From Paenibacillus sp. FSL H7-0331 (GTDB lineage Bacteria; Bacillota; Bacilli; Paenibacillales; NBRC-103111): DNA of 45,593 nucleotides. Shown piece after piece: positions 32,977 through 42,363 of the stretch; within the stretch, counting starts at the first letter, position 1; the number at the start of each line of letters is the position of its first letter. The translations under genes were made by a program, and so were the position numbers. The notes beneath the pieces were generated by a model that worked only from the letters and a program-made list of their open reading frames with translations, did not search any database and had not been told where the DNA came from. The stretch lies in NCBI RefSeq assembly GCF_001956045.1, contig NZ_MRTH01000051.1, positions 1-45,593 of the forward strand, in the 5' to 3' direction.

Positions 32977-32992
32977 GCAAGTTAAATAAAAG

Positions 32993-33024
32993 ACCCAACA
33001 CCATTGTTCATTACGGTGTTGGGT
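32993..33024. terminator. Bidirectional terminator
   Basis: ACCCAACACC (32993-33002) pairs with GGTGTTGGGT (33015-33024); an A-rich side upstream and a TTCTT tract downstream suit termination of both the HEAT gene and the converging minus-strand gene. Confidence 0.85.
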
Positions 33025-33053
33025 TTCTTCGTATTATGTAGCGTCCATACGTA

Positions 33054-33602
33054 TTATTTAGCCAGATCAAAAGCTTTGCTTTGATTGATTGTAATCAGCT
33101 CCGACAGCTTGGTTTCAGAACCCACTCTTCGATATACCCATCCCTTTGCGAGCAGCGAGGCTTCCCCATTGTTAACTTCAATTTTTCCGGAATAAATCCG
33201 CTCGTCGCATTTTTTATGGTTACCATAATTCATATGATACAGCTCCGTACCGTTTCCTTTCAAGTTAAAGGGTTTACCGGGGGTGATGGTAGATTCCAGA
33301 CCTGCAGAGGTAATTCCCGCATCTGGAAGCATGGTTCCATCCTTCTGGTATAAGTACAAGGTTATATTCGCGGTCGTACTGCTTGCATTTGACACTTGAA
33401 AACCAAAATCAAACGGGTTATCCGAACTACAATAATCGTGCATCGGAATTTGAAAGGATATGGATTGAGGAGAAACTGGTGTCTTTAAAGCTTGAATATT
33501 TTCAGTGGTCGTGCTTGAAGGCTCAACGGCTGTGGCGGGTATAACGAACATTAGGCTTAAGGCGATGGCTGGCAGCAAAGCTTTTTTCAGAGTATTTTTC
33601 AT
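33054..33602 (-). CDS. Exported hypothetical protein
   Basis: 182 residues. The signal peptide begins MKNTLKKALLPAIALSLMFVIPATAVEPS, with cleavage likely after ATA. The mature part is beta-rich (SISFQIPMHDYCSSDN, NITLYLYQKDGTMLPD, GWVYRR) with two cysteines (YCSSD and KKCDE) that could form a disulphide. ATG 33602 is chosen because GAAGAGGAG sits six bases before it. No family recognised. It could be a wall- or matrix-associated small protein. It is single on the minus strand, with a shared terminator at 32993-33024. Confidence 0.7.
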   Translation of the reverse strand: MKNTLKKALLPAIALSLMFVIPATAVEPSSTTTENIQALKTPVSPQSISFQIPMHDYCSSDNPFDFGFQVSNASSTTANITLYLYQKDGTMLPDAGITSAGLESTITPGKPFNLKGNGTELYHMNYGNHKKCDERIYSGKIEVNNGEASLLAKGWVYRRVGSETKLSELITINQSKAFDLAK

Positions 33603-33853
33603 AGATAACGCTCCTCTTCTGGTCATAGTGCAGGTGCAGATAAATGTGGGGGGCTGCTTATTTTTGAGTTCATAGAATTTACTAGAATACTATAATTATA
33701 ATGGAAATCGATGCCGGTGCAAAGGATTCAATATGACATACTACCCCCAGAGAAGGTGGGTTCAACGCGAACAGTATGAAAAATAACACATTAAATATCA
33801 CACACTGCTGCTTTACGGCCTAGTCTATTGGCACAGCGAGAGGGAGCGTGTCT

Positions 33854-34930
33854 ATGTTTAAAAGGTTTGAACAACTGTTCGGCGTTGATTTGGGTACTTG
33901 TAATACATTAATTTATCAACAAGGCGTTGGTATTGTTTTGAGGGAGCCATCTGTGGTGGCCATTCATAAAGAGACAGGGCAGATCGAAGCCTTTGGCGAA
34001 CAAGCCTATGCTATGATCGGGAGAACCCCTGCCAATTTGGAGGTTGTCTATCCGTTAAAGGACGGAGTTATTGCCAACTTTGACATGACCTCAGCGATGC
34101 TAAAACATTTTATAAGTAAAATACAAGGTAAATATAATTGGTTTCGTGGTTCTCAAATATACATATCTGTGCGGTGCGGGATTACTGAGGTGCAGAAACG
34201 GGCAGTGGAAGAGATGATCGTACATAAAGGAGGAAGGAAATCGGTAACGATCGAGGAACCGCTGGCTGCGGCTATTGGTGCGGGGCTCCCCGTAGCAGAC
34301 CCTATCGGGAGCATGGTTGTTGATATTGGTGGCGGGACAAGTCAAGTGGCTCTGATCTCGCTGGGCGGGATTGTAGTCAGCCAATATGTGCGGATTGGAG
34401 GCATGTCCCTTGATCAGGACATGATTGAATACGTCAAAAGAAAATACAATTTGGTTATTGGTGAGCGAACTGCAGAGGAGATCAAGAAAAATTTGGCTTC
34501 AGCGGTAATACCCGAAGGCGACGTGCGGATGGATGTTAGAGGCAATGATATGATGGAAGGCTTGCCCAAAACGATTTCCATCTCCTCCAAAGAGATTTAT
34601 GAGATTGTGGATCAATTCTCCATGTCGATTGTCGAAACGATCCGCCAGACGATGGAGCAATGTCCTCCTGAACTGGCAGGGGATTTGATGGAGCGAGGCA
34701 TCCTGTTGTGTGGAGGGGGAGCCTTACTGCATGGACTGGATCGAAGGCTACAGCAAGAAACAGGAATTCCGGTTTATTTGGCTGAGAAACCGATGGAATG
34801 TATCGCTCACGGAGCCGGAGAGATGCTGAGCTATAAGCTTCTTGCATCAGGTCATCATAGTGCTGGAAGTTCCAAGCCATCGAAAATTACTGAAACGGAT
34901 GCCGTGCTGGAGCAAGTTTCAGGCAAATAA
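33854..34930 (+). CDS. MreB/Mbl-family actin homologue (orphan paralogue)
   Basis: 358 residues. Actin-fold ATPase motifs are in order: phosphate 1 FGVDLGTCNTLIY, VYPLKDGVIANFDMTSAMLKHFI, IEEPLAAAIGAGL, phosphate 2 VVDIGGGTSQVALISLGG, IGERTAEEIKKNLASA, and the adenosine motif GILLCGGGALLHGLD. These fit Mbl/MreBH-type cell-shape proteins that form membrane-associated filaments guiding wall synthesis. The usual TTD after GGG is replaced by TSQ. No mreCD or minCD is adjacent, so it is a stand-alone paralogue. ATG 33854 fits the GAGAGGGAG site; GTG 33848 is too close. The C-terminal tail (residues about 330-358) is not conserved in the family. Confidence 0.9.
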   Translation: MFKRFEQLFGVDLGTCNTLIYQQGVGIVLREPSVVAIHKETGQIEAFGEQAYAMIGRTPANLEVVYPLKDGVIANFDMTSAMLKHFISKIQGKYNWFRGSQIYISVRCGITEVQKRAVEEMIVHKGGRKSVTIEEPLAAAIGAGLPVADPIGSMVVDIGGGTSQVALISLGGIVVSQYVRIGGMSLDQDMIEYVKRKYNLVIGERTAEEIKKNLASAVIPEGDVRMDVRGNDMMEGLPKTISISSKEIYEIVDQFSMSIVETIRQTMEQCPPELAGDLMERGILLCGGGALLHGLDRRLQQETGIPVYLAEKPMECIAHGAGEMLSYKLLASGHHSAGSSKPSKITETDAVLEQVSGK

Positions 34931-34963
34931 TCGGTAATTTCAATAATACTTGCACGTTGTTAC

Positions 34964-34993
34964 AAGACCGTTCTTTGTGAGCGGTCTTTTTCT
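34964..34993 (+). terminator. Terminator after the mreB-like gene
   Basis: AAGACCG (34964-34970) pairs with CGGTCTT (34982-34988), followed by a T-rich stretch. Confidence 0.8.
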
Positions 34994-35093
34994 CATAAAC
35001 CAGCTGGCATCAATTCAAGCTTAAATGGTTACAGTAATAAGGGACGACCCCCTATAGGTAAAGTACACTAATGAACAGAGGAGCAAGCTTACA

Positions 35094-35240
35094 ATGACCA
35101 AGTCAAAAAGCAGAGATAAAAATTTGCAAAATGTAAATAAGGATTTACGTAAGTCGCCAGTGAATAGCCATCAGGCTCAGCAATTGCAGCAGGATACGAA
35201 TGATCGCAGACATCAAGATGCCTTAAACCATGAAGACTAA
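35094..35240 (+). CDS. Small hydrophilic protein, unrecognised
   Basis: 48 residues, ATG with AGAGGAG about eight bases before. The product starts MTKSKSRDKNLQNVNKD and is rich in Asn, Gln, Lys, Asp and His, with no hydrophobic segment. It has its own terminator (35257-35288), which supports a real short gene. Composition is like small spore- or stress-associated peptides of Bacilli, but no SASP signature is seen. Function unknown. Confidence 0.6.
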   Translation: MTKSKSRDKNLQNVNKDLRKSPVNSHQAQQLQQDTNDRRHQDALNHED

Positions 35241-35256
35241 ATGGTGATCATAGCTG

Positions 35257-35288
35257 CCTTTCTTAGCCATGGCTAAGAAAGGTTTTTT
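35257..35288 (+). terminator. Strong terminator after the 48-residue gene
   Basis: CCTTTCTTAGCC pairs perfectly with GGCTAAGAAAGG across an AT turn, followed by six T residues (35283-35288). Confidence 0.9.
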
Positions 35289-35400
35289 CATGTTGACCAA
35301 TCATTGGACTCCTGATATACAAATCTAGTCAATATTGGTAATATTGAAATTGCCAAATAGCAGTAAAAGTATTTTTATGTCAAATCTAATAGGAGTTATG

Positions 35401-36735
35401 ATGCGGATATTTATATTAATGATCATGTTCGTTTCCATATTGTCAGGCTGTGATGCAGATAATTTACCTCCAGCTGCAAATACCGCTTCAGTAACCAAGC
35501 CTGAAATTGTATCAGCACCTATTCAATCTTCTGCGCAGCTTACGGCAGCTGCACCAAGCCAGCCATCAAGTCAACCATCCATCAGATCTACTTTGGATAA
35601 GTTTATAGCAAGAGGATATCAAGTAGAGGAGAAACATATTTTCACAAGAAATTTCGAAGGAATAGGAGAGCTGACGGTCACACCTGTCACCCAATTTGGT
35701 AACCTTACCGAGTTTCCGTTGTCATTAATCCTAACCGGGGGAAATAAAGAAATAGTTCTTACACCGATTAGAGCAGATGGCCATCCCATGTTCAGCTCTT
35801 TTGAAGCGATTTCTTTTAAAGATATCGATGATGGCAGCCCACAAGGTGGTTATGCAGATATAACCGTAATCGCTAATTTCATTACAGGTGCAGGCCAGGA
35901 TGGCGCTAAACCCTTCTCTGATATATTTATTTTTAAAAATGATACAAAAGGCGGCTTCGTTGAAGAGACTTCATTGGAAGATAGCATAACCAGCTCGATA
36001 CAAAGCAGAACCTACACGATGAAAACCGTATTTGATTTGGCCAAGTCTTTGAATAACAACAGCCATACAGAGGATAAGCAAGCCACTCACAGTCAGGTGA
36101 TTAGTAATTTGTGCGACAAAGCTACATTGACGAATGCAGACATAGATCAGGTAATTCAGAAATATAACGACACCTATACTAAACAAGGGCTGGATTTATC
36201 TGAGTCAGGTGAGGATAACATGTATTTGGCAATGGGCAGTTGTTTTTATGAAGAGACGCTGCGGCTGACAGCTACCAATAAAGCATTGATAGTTCAAGTA
36301 CAGACCATCAAAACACTCCTTTCCGAGATCAACAATGCTATAATCCGTTTCAATCTGCATTATAATGGCGGAGGCACTATGTACACGCACGGGGGCAATC
36401 GAAGTGAAGGTGCAAATCAATTTTACATCCATCAGTTTGTGAAAATGACTCTTAATGGCAGCAAGCCGGATGTGGATGGTTACAATAAACGTTTAGCCGA
36501 GATCAATCAGGGACTCACCAAGCTAAAAGCATTTAACAAGGTTGCAGGCACTGATGACTGGGAGTCGAACCGTGATAAAATCGATGTCGCCAAGAGGCTG
36601 AGTGGGATGAAATCAGAAGTTGAAACGATGACCAGTTCGATAGAAAAGCTGACTCGATCACTGCAGGCTCAAGACGCGGCGGCCGTGTATCTACTAGATC
36701 GATTAGTCAATAAAATTCAAAACATACTTGGCTAG
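35401..36735 (+). CDS. Hypothetical lipoprotein
   Basis: 444 residues. A short lipoprotein signal (MRIFILMIMFVSILSGC, C17) is followed by a Pro/Ala/Ser/Gln-rich linker to about residue 70. A beta-rich region then runs to about 210 (GIGELTVTPVTQFGNLTEF, GGYADITVIANFITGAG). The C-terminal half is a helical, coiled-coil-like region (EETLRLTATNKALIVQVQTIKTLLSEI..., EVETMTSSIEKLTRSLQAQD). ATG 35401 has AGGAG just upstream; the frame is open further 5' but without a ribosome site. I do not recognise the family. Surface attachment is clear, function is not. Confidence 0.72.
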   Translation: MRIFILMIMFVSILSGCDADNLPPAANTASVTKPEIVSAPIQSSAQLTAAAPSQPSSQPSIRSTLDKFIARGYQVEEKHIFTRNFEGIGELTVTPVTQFGNLTEFPLSLILTGGNKEIVLTPIRADGHPMFSSFEAISFKDIDDGSPQGGYADITVIANFITGAGQDGAKPFSDIFIFKNDTKGGFVEETSLEDSITSSIQSRTYTMKTVFDLAKSLNNNSHTEDKQATHSQVISNLCDKATLTNADIDQVIQKYNDTYTKQGLDLSESGEDNMYLAMGSCFYEETLRLTATNKALIVQVQTIKTLLSEINNAIIRFNLHYNGGGTMYTHGGNRSEGANQFYIHQFVKMTLNGSKPDVDGYNKRLAEINQGLTKLKAFNKVAGTDDWESNRDKIDVAKRLSGMKSEVETMTSSIEKLTRSLQAQDAAAVYLLDRLVNKIQNILG

Positions 36736-36831
36736 TTGGATGGATTTAAAAGCTCGCTTTCGTATAAGTTATCCTCAAATTACGCATATTATCGAAGTTA
36801 TCACAATCCCAATATCAAAGGAGACTTCGAG

Positions 36832-37464
36832 ATGCAGCAGCAAACAAGTTCCAACAGCAATACCCAAGGCTCGCAGCAAATGAATCATGGGGGTCATGAG
36901 CTTTTTGATATGCACGAAGTGTTAGGATGTACCATCAATGTGTTGGATCAATTTATGATGTTCAGACAATTTGTTCAGGACCCGGAGCTTCTGGACATTC
37001 TGGATCGTCAATATAATTTCACGCTTTCCCAATACAACCTGACAGCAGAGTGCTTCACAACAGGACAAAAGCCAAGCCAGGAAACGTCCACCTATATGAT
37101 TAAAAATGTAACGCAGCCGATCTATGGGCTCACACCATCCCAGCCGAAGAAACCGAATCAATCATTGGCTGATGTTAAGGATGCAGGCATTAGCGGGCAC
37201 ATGCTTGGTCTGATCAAAAGCCATGCTTCAACCTTGACGATGTGTGCCGCTGAGGTGACGAATCCGGTCGTACGGCGGGTATTGGCTTCGCAAGTGGAAA
37301 ATTATATTGAAATGGGCTACGAAATTTTTATGTATCAAAATAAAAATGCCTATTACCAGGTACCGCAATTGGCAGCAGCTGATACCCAACAAATGCTTAA
37401 TTCGTTTGTTCCGGCAACCGGAAAACCACAAATGCCGTCTAATGCAGTCACTACCATTCACTAA
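36832..37464 (+). CDS. CotF-like spore coat protein
   Basis: 210 residues. Residues about 20-190 form a CotF (ferritin-like helical) domain: GGHELFDMHEVLGCTINVLDQFMMFRQFVQDPELLDILDRQ, then a second half HMLGLIKSHASTLTMCAAEVTNPVVRRVLASQVENYIEMGYEIF. The N-terminus is Gln/Ser/Asn-rich. CotF-type proteins are deposited in the spore coat. ATG 36832 follows AAAGGAG; the frame is open upstream but without a ribosome site. A mother-cell (sigma-E or sigma-K) promoter is expected; I could not assign one. A terminator follows at 37478-37515. Confidence 0.85.
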   Translation: MQQQTSSNSNTQGSQQMNHGGHELFDMHEVLGCTINVLDQFMMFRQFVQDPELLDILDRQYNFTLSQYNLTAECFTTGQKPSQETSTYMIKNVTQPIYGLTPSQPKKPNQSLADVKDAGISGHMLGLIKSHASTLTMCAAEVTNPVVRRVLASQVENYIEMGYEIFMYQNKNAYYQVPQLAAADTQQMLNSFVPATGKPQMPSNAVTTIH

Positions 37465-37477
37465 TCATGACAATAAT

Positions 37478-37515
37478 CCGGTGTGGGTTACTATAACCTG
37501 TGCCGGGTTTTCTTT
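37478..37515 (+). terminator. Terminator after the CotF-like gene
   Basis: CCGGTGTGGGTT pairs with AACCTGTGCCGG using four G-U pairs, followed by GTTTTCTTT. Confidence 0.7.
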
Positions 37516-37557
37516 GTCTTGGCTGGCCCTGAGATTAAGGATGTGGAGGGATTCTTT

Positions 37558-38360
37558 ATGCAGACATCTCAGGGGAAGCTGCCCTGGTGGCAGCTAACTC
37601 TATTTGGCGTTGGATGCACCATCGGGACGGTTTTTTTTCTTGGTTCCAGTATCGCCATTCACAAAAGCGGTTTTTGGATTCTCTTCATTTTTATCCTTGC
37701 TGCCTTAGCGACTCTGTTTGTTTATGTGGCCTTGGCCCAAATGACGGTTCAGCACCCGCATAAAGGCTCTTTTCGAACCTATGCCCAACAAGCCTATGGC
37801 CGCTCGGCAGGCTTTAGTGTGGGTTGGATGTACTGGTTCTCAGAGATGCTGATTATGGGAAGCACGTTGACTGCACTCGGGATTTTTACGCAATTCTGGC
37901 TTCCAGCTATTCCTCTTTGTCTGCTCGCAGTCGGTTACACGGTACTTGCCCTTTTTGTTGTGATACGGGGCTCTAATGGGATTAATAAGGTAGAGAACCT
38001 GCTGGCTATTGTCAAAATTGCCGCAGTATTGATGTTCATTCTGGTGGCGGGATTTGCTTTTATAAAAGGTACGGGTGGCGTTATGCCCATTCATTCCAGC
38101 GCGGCGAAGTGGTTTGATTCAGGCTGGCTGGGAGCATGGAAAGGGCTGCTTTATGCGTTTTATGCCTTTGGCGGTATTGAGGTGATGGGATTTATGGCCG
38201 TGGATTTGCGTGAGCAGGCGGTCAGGTGAAATCATGGATCGCTATCCTTCTCATTGCCACAGCTGTAACAGGACCACTCTTGGAGAAAACAGGCAGGCCA
38301 GGCTTTTGGTCATGCCTAATTATAGTCTTCGTTATCAGACTGGTTACCTTATGGACGTAG
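37558..38360 (+). pseudogene. Amino-acid permease (APC superfamily), central part deleted
   Basis: ATG 37558 (GGAGGG upstream) begins a normal APC permease: KLPWWQLTLFGVGCTIGTVFFLGSS, then about six membrane segments up to GGIEVMGFMAVDLREQAVR and a stop at 38227. In another frame directly afterwards, KSWIAILLIATAVTGPLLEK-GFWSCLIIVFVIRLVTLW runs to TAG at 38358 and looks like the last membrane segments of such a permease. The section between, perhaps 200 residues, is gone and the frame is shifted. The remaining 223-residue half would not transport. Amino acid unknown. Confidence 0.75.
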
Positions 38361-38419
38361 CGGTATAGCGGGTATACAAGGACAAAAGAGCCGGCATAAC
38401 AAGAAGTCGTAAATTTCCT

Positions 38420-39508
38420 CTATATCTTTTTCTTCAGTCTGATCTTTCCGACAATCAATAATAGTAGAGGCAATCCGATCATATTGACAGGAAGTACAAA
38501 GGGAACCCAGTAATGGTTCAAATAACTCGCGGTTGCCTCAGAAACATTTGTGGGAATAAAAGAAAATAATATCACAACGATGGCAGTATACCAGATCAAG
38601 TTCTTCCAATTTTTCACTTGTAAAAATTGGGCTGTTCCGTAACTGGTCACAAAAAAATATATAGACAATTTAATGAATACGCTGGCAACCCAGATGACCA
38701 CGGCAAGGGCGTCCAGGTTTTCAATAAACCCGAAAATAGAGATTTTCTTTGTCATTTCAAAAAATGGATACCACATTTTGGAGGAAAGATTGACTCCTAT
38801 TGTTAAAATGACCATGATCATCGAAATACATACAATAAAACTTGCAGCCGCAACAGCCCAAATCACGTACGGAGATCCCTTGCGGGGAGCAGCGAGAAAC
38901 GGTGAAATCATAATGAATTCAACCGCATGGCCGAGGTAGGAAGCGATAGGAAGCGACCCCTTGACGATAGCAGCGACACCACTGTCCGTATAGAAGGGCA
39001 GCAGATGCTTCCAATGAATATTGCTGATGCTTGTTGTCAAAACAAGCAATACCATCAAAAGAATCAGAGGGCCCAATATTTCGCTGACGCGGCCGATTCC
39101 ATCAATTCCTCCGGAATAAGTCACATAGATAACGATCAGGAGCATGGCCAATTCGATGTATATTCCCGGAGTTTGAGGAAGAAGCAGAATCTGGAGCAGA
39201 TCGCTGAATTGGCGCAAAACAATAGGAATGATGGTATACCATTGGACAAGATAAACAATGATAACCAGCTTTCCGAGCCATTTTCCCATAATGGTTTGAC
39301 TGAGCTGGATGAATGTATACTCCGGATGAAGAAGCACAAGCTTTGTTGTCACTACGGAAATTAGTAATGCTATGCAACCGGCAACAAGAACAGAGACCCA
39401 TGCATCCTGCTTTGCATCCTGCAAACCGGGAGTGAACGTCATCAGCAGGGTCATGCCTAGATCCATGATGGTGATCATCCAGAATACTTGAATTCCGCTA
39501 ACCTTCAT
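38420..39508 (-). CDS. gerKB: GerKB-type spore germination permease subunit
   Basis: 362 residues with about ten membrane segments of the GerAB (APC-like, PF03845) family: GIQVFWMITIMDLGMTLLMTF at the N-terminus, YVTYSGGIDGIGRVSEILGP and FFVTSYGTAQFLQVKNW further on. In GerA-type receptors the B subunit holds the germinant-binding pocket in the inner spore membrane. ATG 39508 is preferred; ATG 39517 sits immediately on the AAAAAGG site. It is the last gene of an A-C-B operon, the order of B. subtilis gerK, hence the symbol; the germinant is unknown. Confidence 0.88.
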   Translation of the reverse strand: MKVSGIQVFWMITIMDLGMTLLMTFTPGLQDAKQDAWVSVLVAGCIALLISVVTTKLVLLHPEYTFIQLSQTIMGKWLGKLVIIVYLVQWYTIIPIVLRQFSDLLQILLLPQTPGIYIELAMLLIVIYVTYSGGIDGIGRVSEILGPLILLMVLLVLTTSISNIHWKHLLPFYTDSGVAAIVKGSLPIASYLGHAVEFIMISPFLAAPRKGSPYVIWAVAAASFIVCISMIMVILTIGVNLSSKMWYPFFEMTKKISIFGFIENLDALAVVIWVASVFIKLSIYFFVTSYGTAQFLQVKNWKNLIWYTAIVVILFSFIPTNVSEATASYLNHYWVPFVLPVNMIGLPLLLLIVGKIRLKKKI

Positions 39509-39536
39509 TTTTATCATCCTTTTTGTAGGGTCAATT

Positions 39537-40709
39537 CTACTTTTTCAGGTGTGCAGGTGACTGTGTTCGGCCGACCCGTTGAATGCGGATGTCAACTTCT
39601 ACAGTAACCGGAACATCAGGATAAATGTGTGTCCATTGCTCCTTATTTTGCTTCCAATAAGCGGGATGTCCGATATGAATTTCTTCCCCAAAACCGAAAA
39701 CGTCTGACTTTAACTGCTTTTGTACATGATGCAGCGTATTTTTGATTTGTTTTTCTGTTTCACTGGACAGCTTGCTTTCAACGCGTTTCAAGTTTTCGGC
39801 CTTGCTCAAATCCAATCTCGTATCGTTTTGAGCCACTCTTACCTTTGCTTTGAAGCTCATCGTGACCTCGGGCATTCCATGATTCAGCTTTGTGCTTATA
39901 TGCGCATTAGACTTCAATACATTAACGCCAACAGTACCCTTAAAGTCTTTCACTTCGGGCTCAACCTGCGTGGTTATTGTATTACTTTGGAGTTTTTCTC
40001 TCCACCAAACTAATATTTCCTTTTCCTTTGACGGTAAAAATCCGACTAATTTATTTTCCTGGTATACGGCCGCTTCACCAAGATCGAATGCTCCGTCTTC
40101 GATCCTTCCGGCGGACAGCTTAACGGCTCCGGTTACAGGGGATCTATCATAAGAAGATACAGCATCCAAAAAATCATCGATTTTGACAGACAGAGTGGAG
40201 TCGTTTATCAGCATTTTTTTAAGTGCGATGGCTGGTATGGCTTCCAGCAAGTACGGTGTTTGCAGAACTTTTTTTGCGGTTGTTCCATGAGCAGTCAGAA
40301 TATAACTGTTATATCGGCTGTCGGGCCAGCGCAGCAACTGATCTAATCCCTGATCTATACCATGTCGGCCGTATGTTTCACCGATAATGATGACCGCCCT
40401 TTGACCCAAAAAGATTTGCCGTGACAAGCGCTGCTGCAATTTGCGCAAAATATCCGCCCCGTTGCTTCCTATCTCCGAGACGACCAAAATCGTTTTTTTT
40501 CCTGCCTGTCTGCCACCCGACGTGGCAGTAGGCACTTCTGTAGGAAGAGCGATTTGCAGAGTAGCCTCTAATTGTCCATTCTCCGCAAGGTCGAAACCGC
40601 CGGCAAGCACAAATGCAAGATCGTTAATCTCGGTTCGATCCCAGCAGCCTGTCAATAGGCTGAGACAAAGGAGGGGAGCTATCGTTGTCCACCATTTCAA
40701 CCTGATCAT
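39537..40709 (-). CDS. gerKC: GerKC-type spore germination lipoprotein
   Basis: 390 residues. Lipoprotein signal IAPLLCLSLLTGC (C22) followed by WDRTEINDLAFV, the hallmark of Ger(x)C proteins (PF05504/PF25198 type). Further landmarks are GSNGADILRKLQQRLSRQIFLGQRAVIIIGE and DVFGFGEEIHIGHPAYWK near the C-terminus. The C subunit is anchored to the outer face of the inner spore membrane and is needed for receptor assembly. ATG 40709 overlaps the gerKA stop by four bases. A much longer open frame extends upstream through gerKA but is only antisense-free read-through of another frame. Confidence 0.9.
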   Translation of the reverse strand: MIRLKWWTTIAPLLCLSLLTGCWDRTEINDLAFVLAGGFDLAENGQLEATLQIALPTEVPTATSGGRQAGKKTILVVSEIGSNGADILRKLQQRLSRQIFLGQRAVIIIGETYGRHGIDQGLDQLLRWPDSRYNSYILTAHGTTAKKVLQTPYLLEAIPAIALKKMLINDSTLSVKIDDFLDAVSSYDRSPVTGAVKLSAGRIEDGAFDLGEAAVYQENKLVGFLPSKEKEILVWWREKLQSNTITTQVEPEVKDFKGTVGVNVLKSNAHISTKLNHGMPEVTMSFKAKVRVAQNDTRLDLSKAENLKRVESKLSSETEKQIKNTLHHVQKQLKSDVFGFGEEIHIGHPAYWKQNKEQWTHIYPDVPVTVEVDIRIQRVGRTQSPAHLKK

Positions 40710-42256
40710 TGTTTTTTCAGCTCCCGAATCGGGTGAATGCGATTTTGACGCTTGTGTAAGACCCACCAAGGGGCTCTGCCCAATATATCCCATAATCCGT
40801 TTGCCTGAAACGGAGCAAGCGGCGTCATATAATAAACGCCGAAGGAACGAAGATTCACAAGATGAATCAGCAGGGCAATCATGGAAACTCCTATACCGTA
40901 CAAGCCGAAGATGCTTGCAGACACCATAAACGGAAATCGTAAAATACGAATCGCCTGACTCATATTGTTGCTCGGAATCAGAAAAGAGGCAATTCCCGTC
41001 AAAGATACGACAATGACAATGGGCGCCGATACGATTCCTGCCTGAACGGCAGCTTGTCCGATCACTAGCACGCCTACAATGCTGATGGTCTGGCCAACCT
41101 GTTTGGGTAGACGTATGCCCGCCTCGCGAATCGCCTCGAAAGCAATTTCCATCATCAAGATCTCTATTAACGTCGGAAATGGCACCGGTTCCCTGGCCGC
41201 CGCAATAGACAAAGTCAAGCTGGTGGGAATCATTTCGGAATGAAACGTTGCCACAGCAATAAACATGGACGGCAAGATTAAGGATATGAAGGCAAATAAG
41301 TACCGAAGCCATCGTAAAAATGTAGCTGTAATAAAGCTCTGATAATAATCCTCCACCGTTTGAAATGCATGCCAAAAAGTAACGGGAGCGATGAGGGCCA
41401 TCGGAGTTCCATCCACAAGGATGGCGACCTTCCCTTCAAGCAGTGCAGCTGACACGCTGTCAGGCCGTTCGGTCATTTGGATCACTGGAAATAGCGAGTA
41501 AGGCGCGTCACGGATCATTTCTTCAATGTAGCCCGATTCCAGAACTGTATCCATATTGATTTGCGATATGCGTTTTCTCATTTCCACAATCACCTGGGGA
41601 TCAGCCAAGTTCCCTATATATGCGATAATGACCTCCGTTTGCGAAACCTCCCCGACCAGCATCTGTTCCATCTTCAACTGAGGCGTTCGGATTTGCTGAC
41701 GGATCAATGCCATATTCATGTCGATATTCTCAATAAACCCGATTTTCGGACCGCGAATCACGGTCTCCATACTGGGCTCTTGCAGCTCGCGATGCAATTT
41801 TTCTTTCATGCTTATGGACAGAGCCTGGTTCGATGATTCCACCAACAGAACCACTTGTCCCCTGATAATTTGCTGAATCGTATCTTTCTTATTACCAACG
41901 ATTTTTGTCATCGCGATGGAAAGCAGCTCACTTTTCATCTGTTCAATGAGCTGTGTGGACGAATCCAATTCCATCGTCACATTTTTCGATAGCGTTTTCG
42001 ATAATTCATCATCCAATTGCTTGGTATCCACCAATTCCTTGAAGAATACTAGCATACAAGGAATCGAATCAAACAGATGTATTTTTCTTATAATCAGATC
42101 GGAGCAATCTGAAAATAGTGCCCTTAACCAGGATTCATTGTCATCCAGATTACTTGAAAGCCCTGCTTCAACTTCAACTTCAGGTAGTTCAATTTCAACC
42201 TCAAGCTTCTTCTGTTTTGGTTTCTTTCTCCAAGGCAATATTTTTGGAAAAAGCAT
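40706..42256 (-). CDS. gerKA: GerKA-type spore germination protein
   Basis: 516 residues. The N-terminal soluble part (to about 285) includes RKIHLFDSIPCMLVFFKELVDT, the family-defining RGPKIGFIENIDMNMALIRQQI near 180-205 and VAILVDGTPMALIAPVTFW near 275. The C-terminal membrane part has about five helices, with PFPTLIEILMMEIAFEAIREAGIRLP in between. GerA-type A subunits form the oligomeric channel that releases ions during germination. ATG 42256 is chosen; GTG 42268 lacks a good ribosome site. It is the first gene of the operon, transcribed away from a divergent 30-residue peptide gene. Confidence 0.9.
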   Translation of the reverse strand: MLFPKILPWRKKPKQKKLEVEIELPEVEVEAGLSSNLDDNESWLRALFSDCSDLIIRKIHLFDSIPCMLVFFKELVDTKQLDDELSKTLSKNVTMELDSSTQLIEQMKSELLSIAMTKIVGNKKDTIQQIIRGQVVLLVESSNQALSISMKEKLHRELQEPSMETVIRGPKIGFIENIDMNMALIRQQIRTPQLKMEQMLVGEVSQTEVIIAYIGNLADPQVIVEMRKRISQINMDTVLESGYIEEMIRDAPYSLFPVIQMTERPDSVSAALLEGKVAILVDGTPMALIAPVTFWHAFQTVEDYYQSFITATFLRWLRYLFAFISLILPSMFIAVATFHSEMIPTSLTLSIAAAREPVPFPTLIEILMMEIAFEAIREAGIRLPKQVGQTISIVGVLVIGQAAVQAGIVSAPIVIVVSLTGIASFLIPSNNMSQAIRILRFPFMVSASIFGLYGIGVSMIALLIHLVNLRSFGVYYMTPLAPFQANGLWDILGRAPWWVLHKRQNRIHPIRELKKQ

Positions 42257-42363
42257 GTATTCACCCACCCGTCATTTCTTTTTATTTAATTTTTCCAATT
42301 GATGATTAAATCATCCCAAACTGGTTCATATTTAATAGCAACAAGAAAGAAGGAAGTTCGGAG

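Noticed and set aside
40710..41375. Extension of the gerKC frame upstream by over 200 codons
   Set aside because: It runs inside gerKA in another frame; the lipoprotein signal begins at 40709 and overlaps the gerKA stop by four bases, the usual coupled start.
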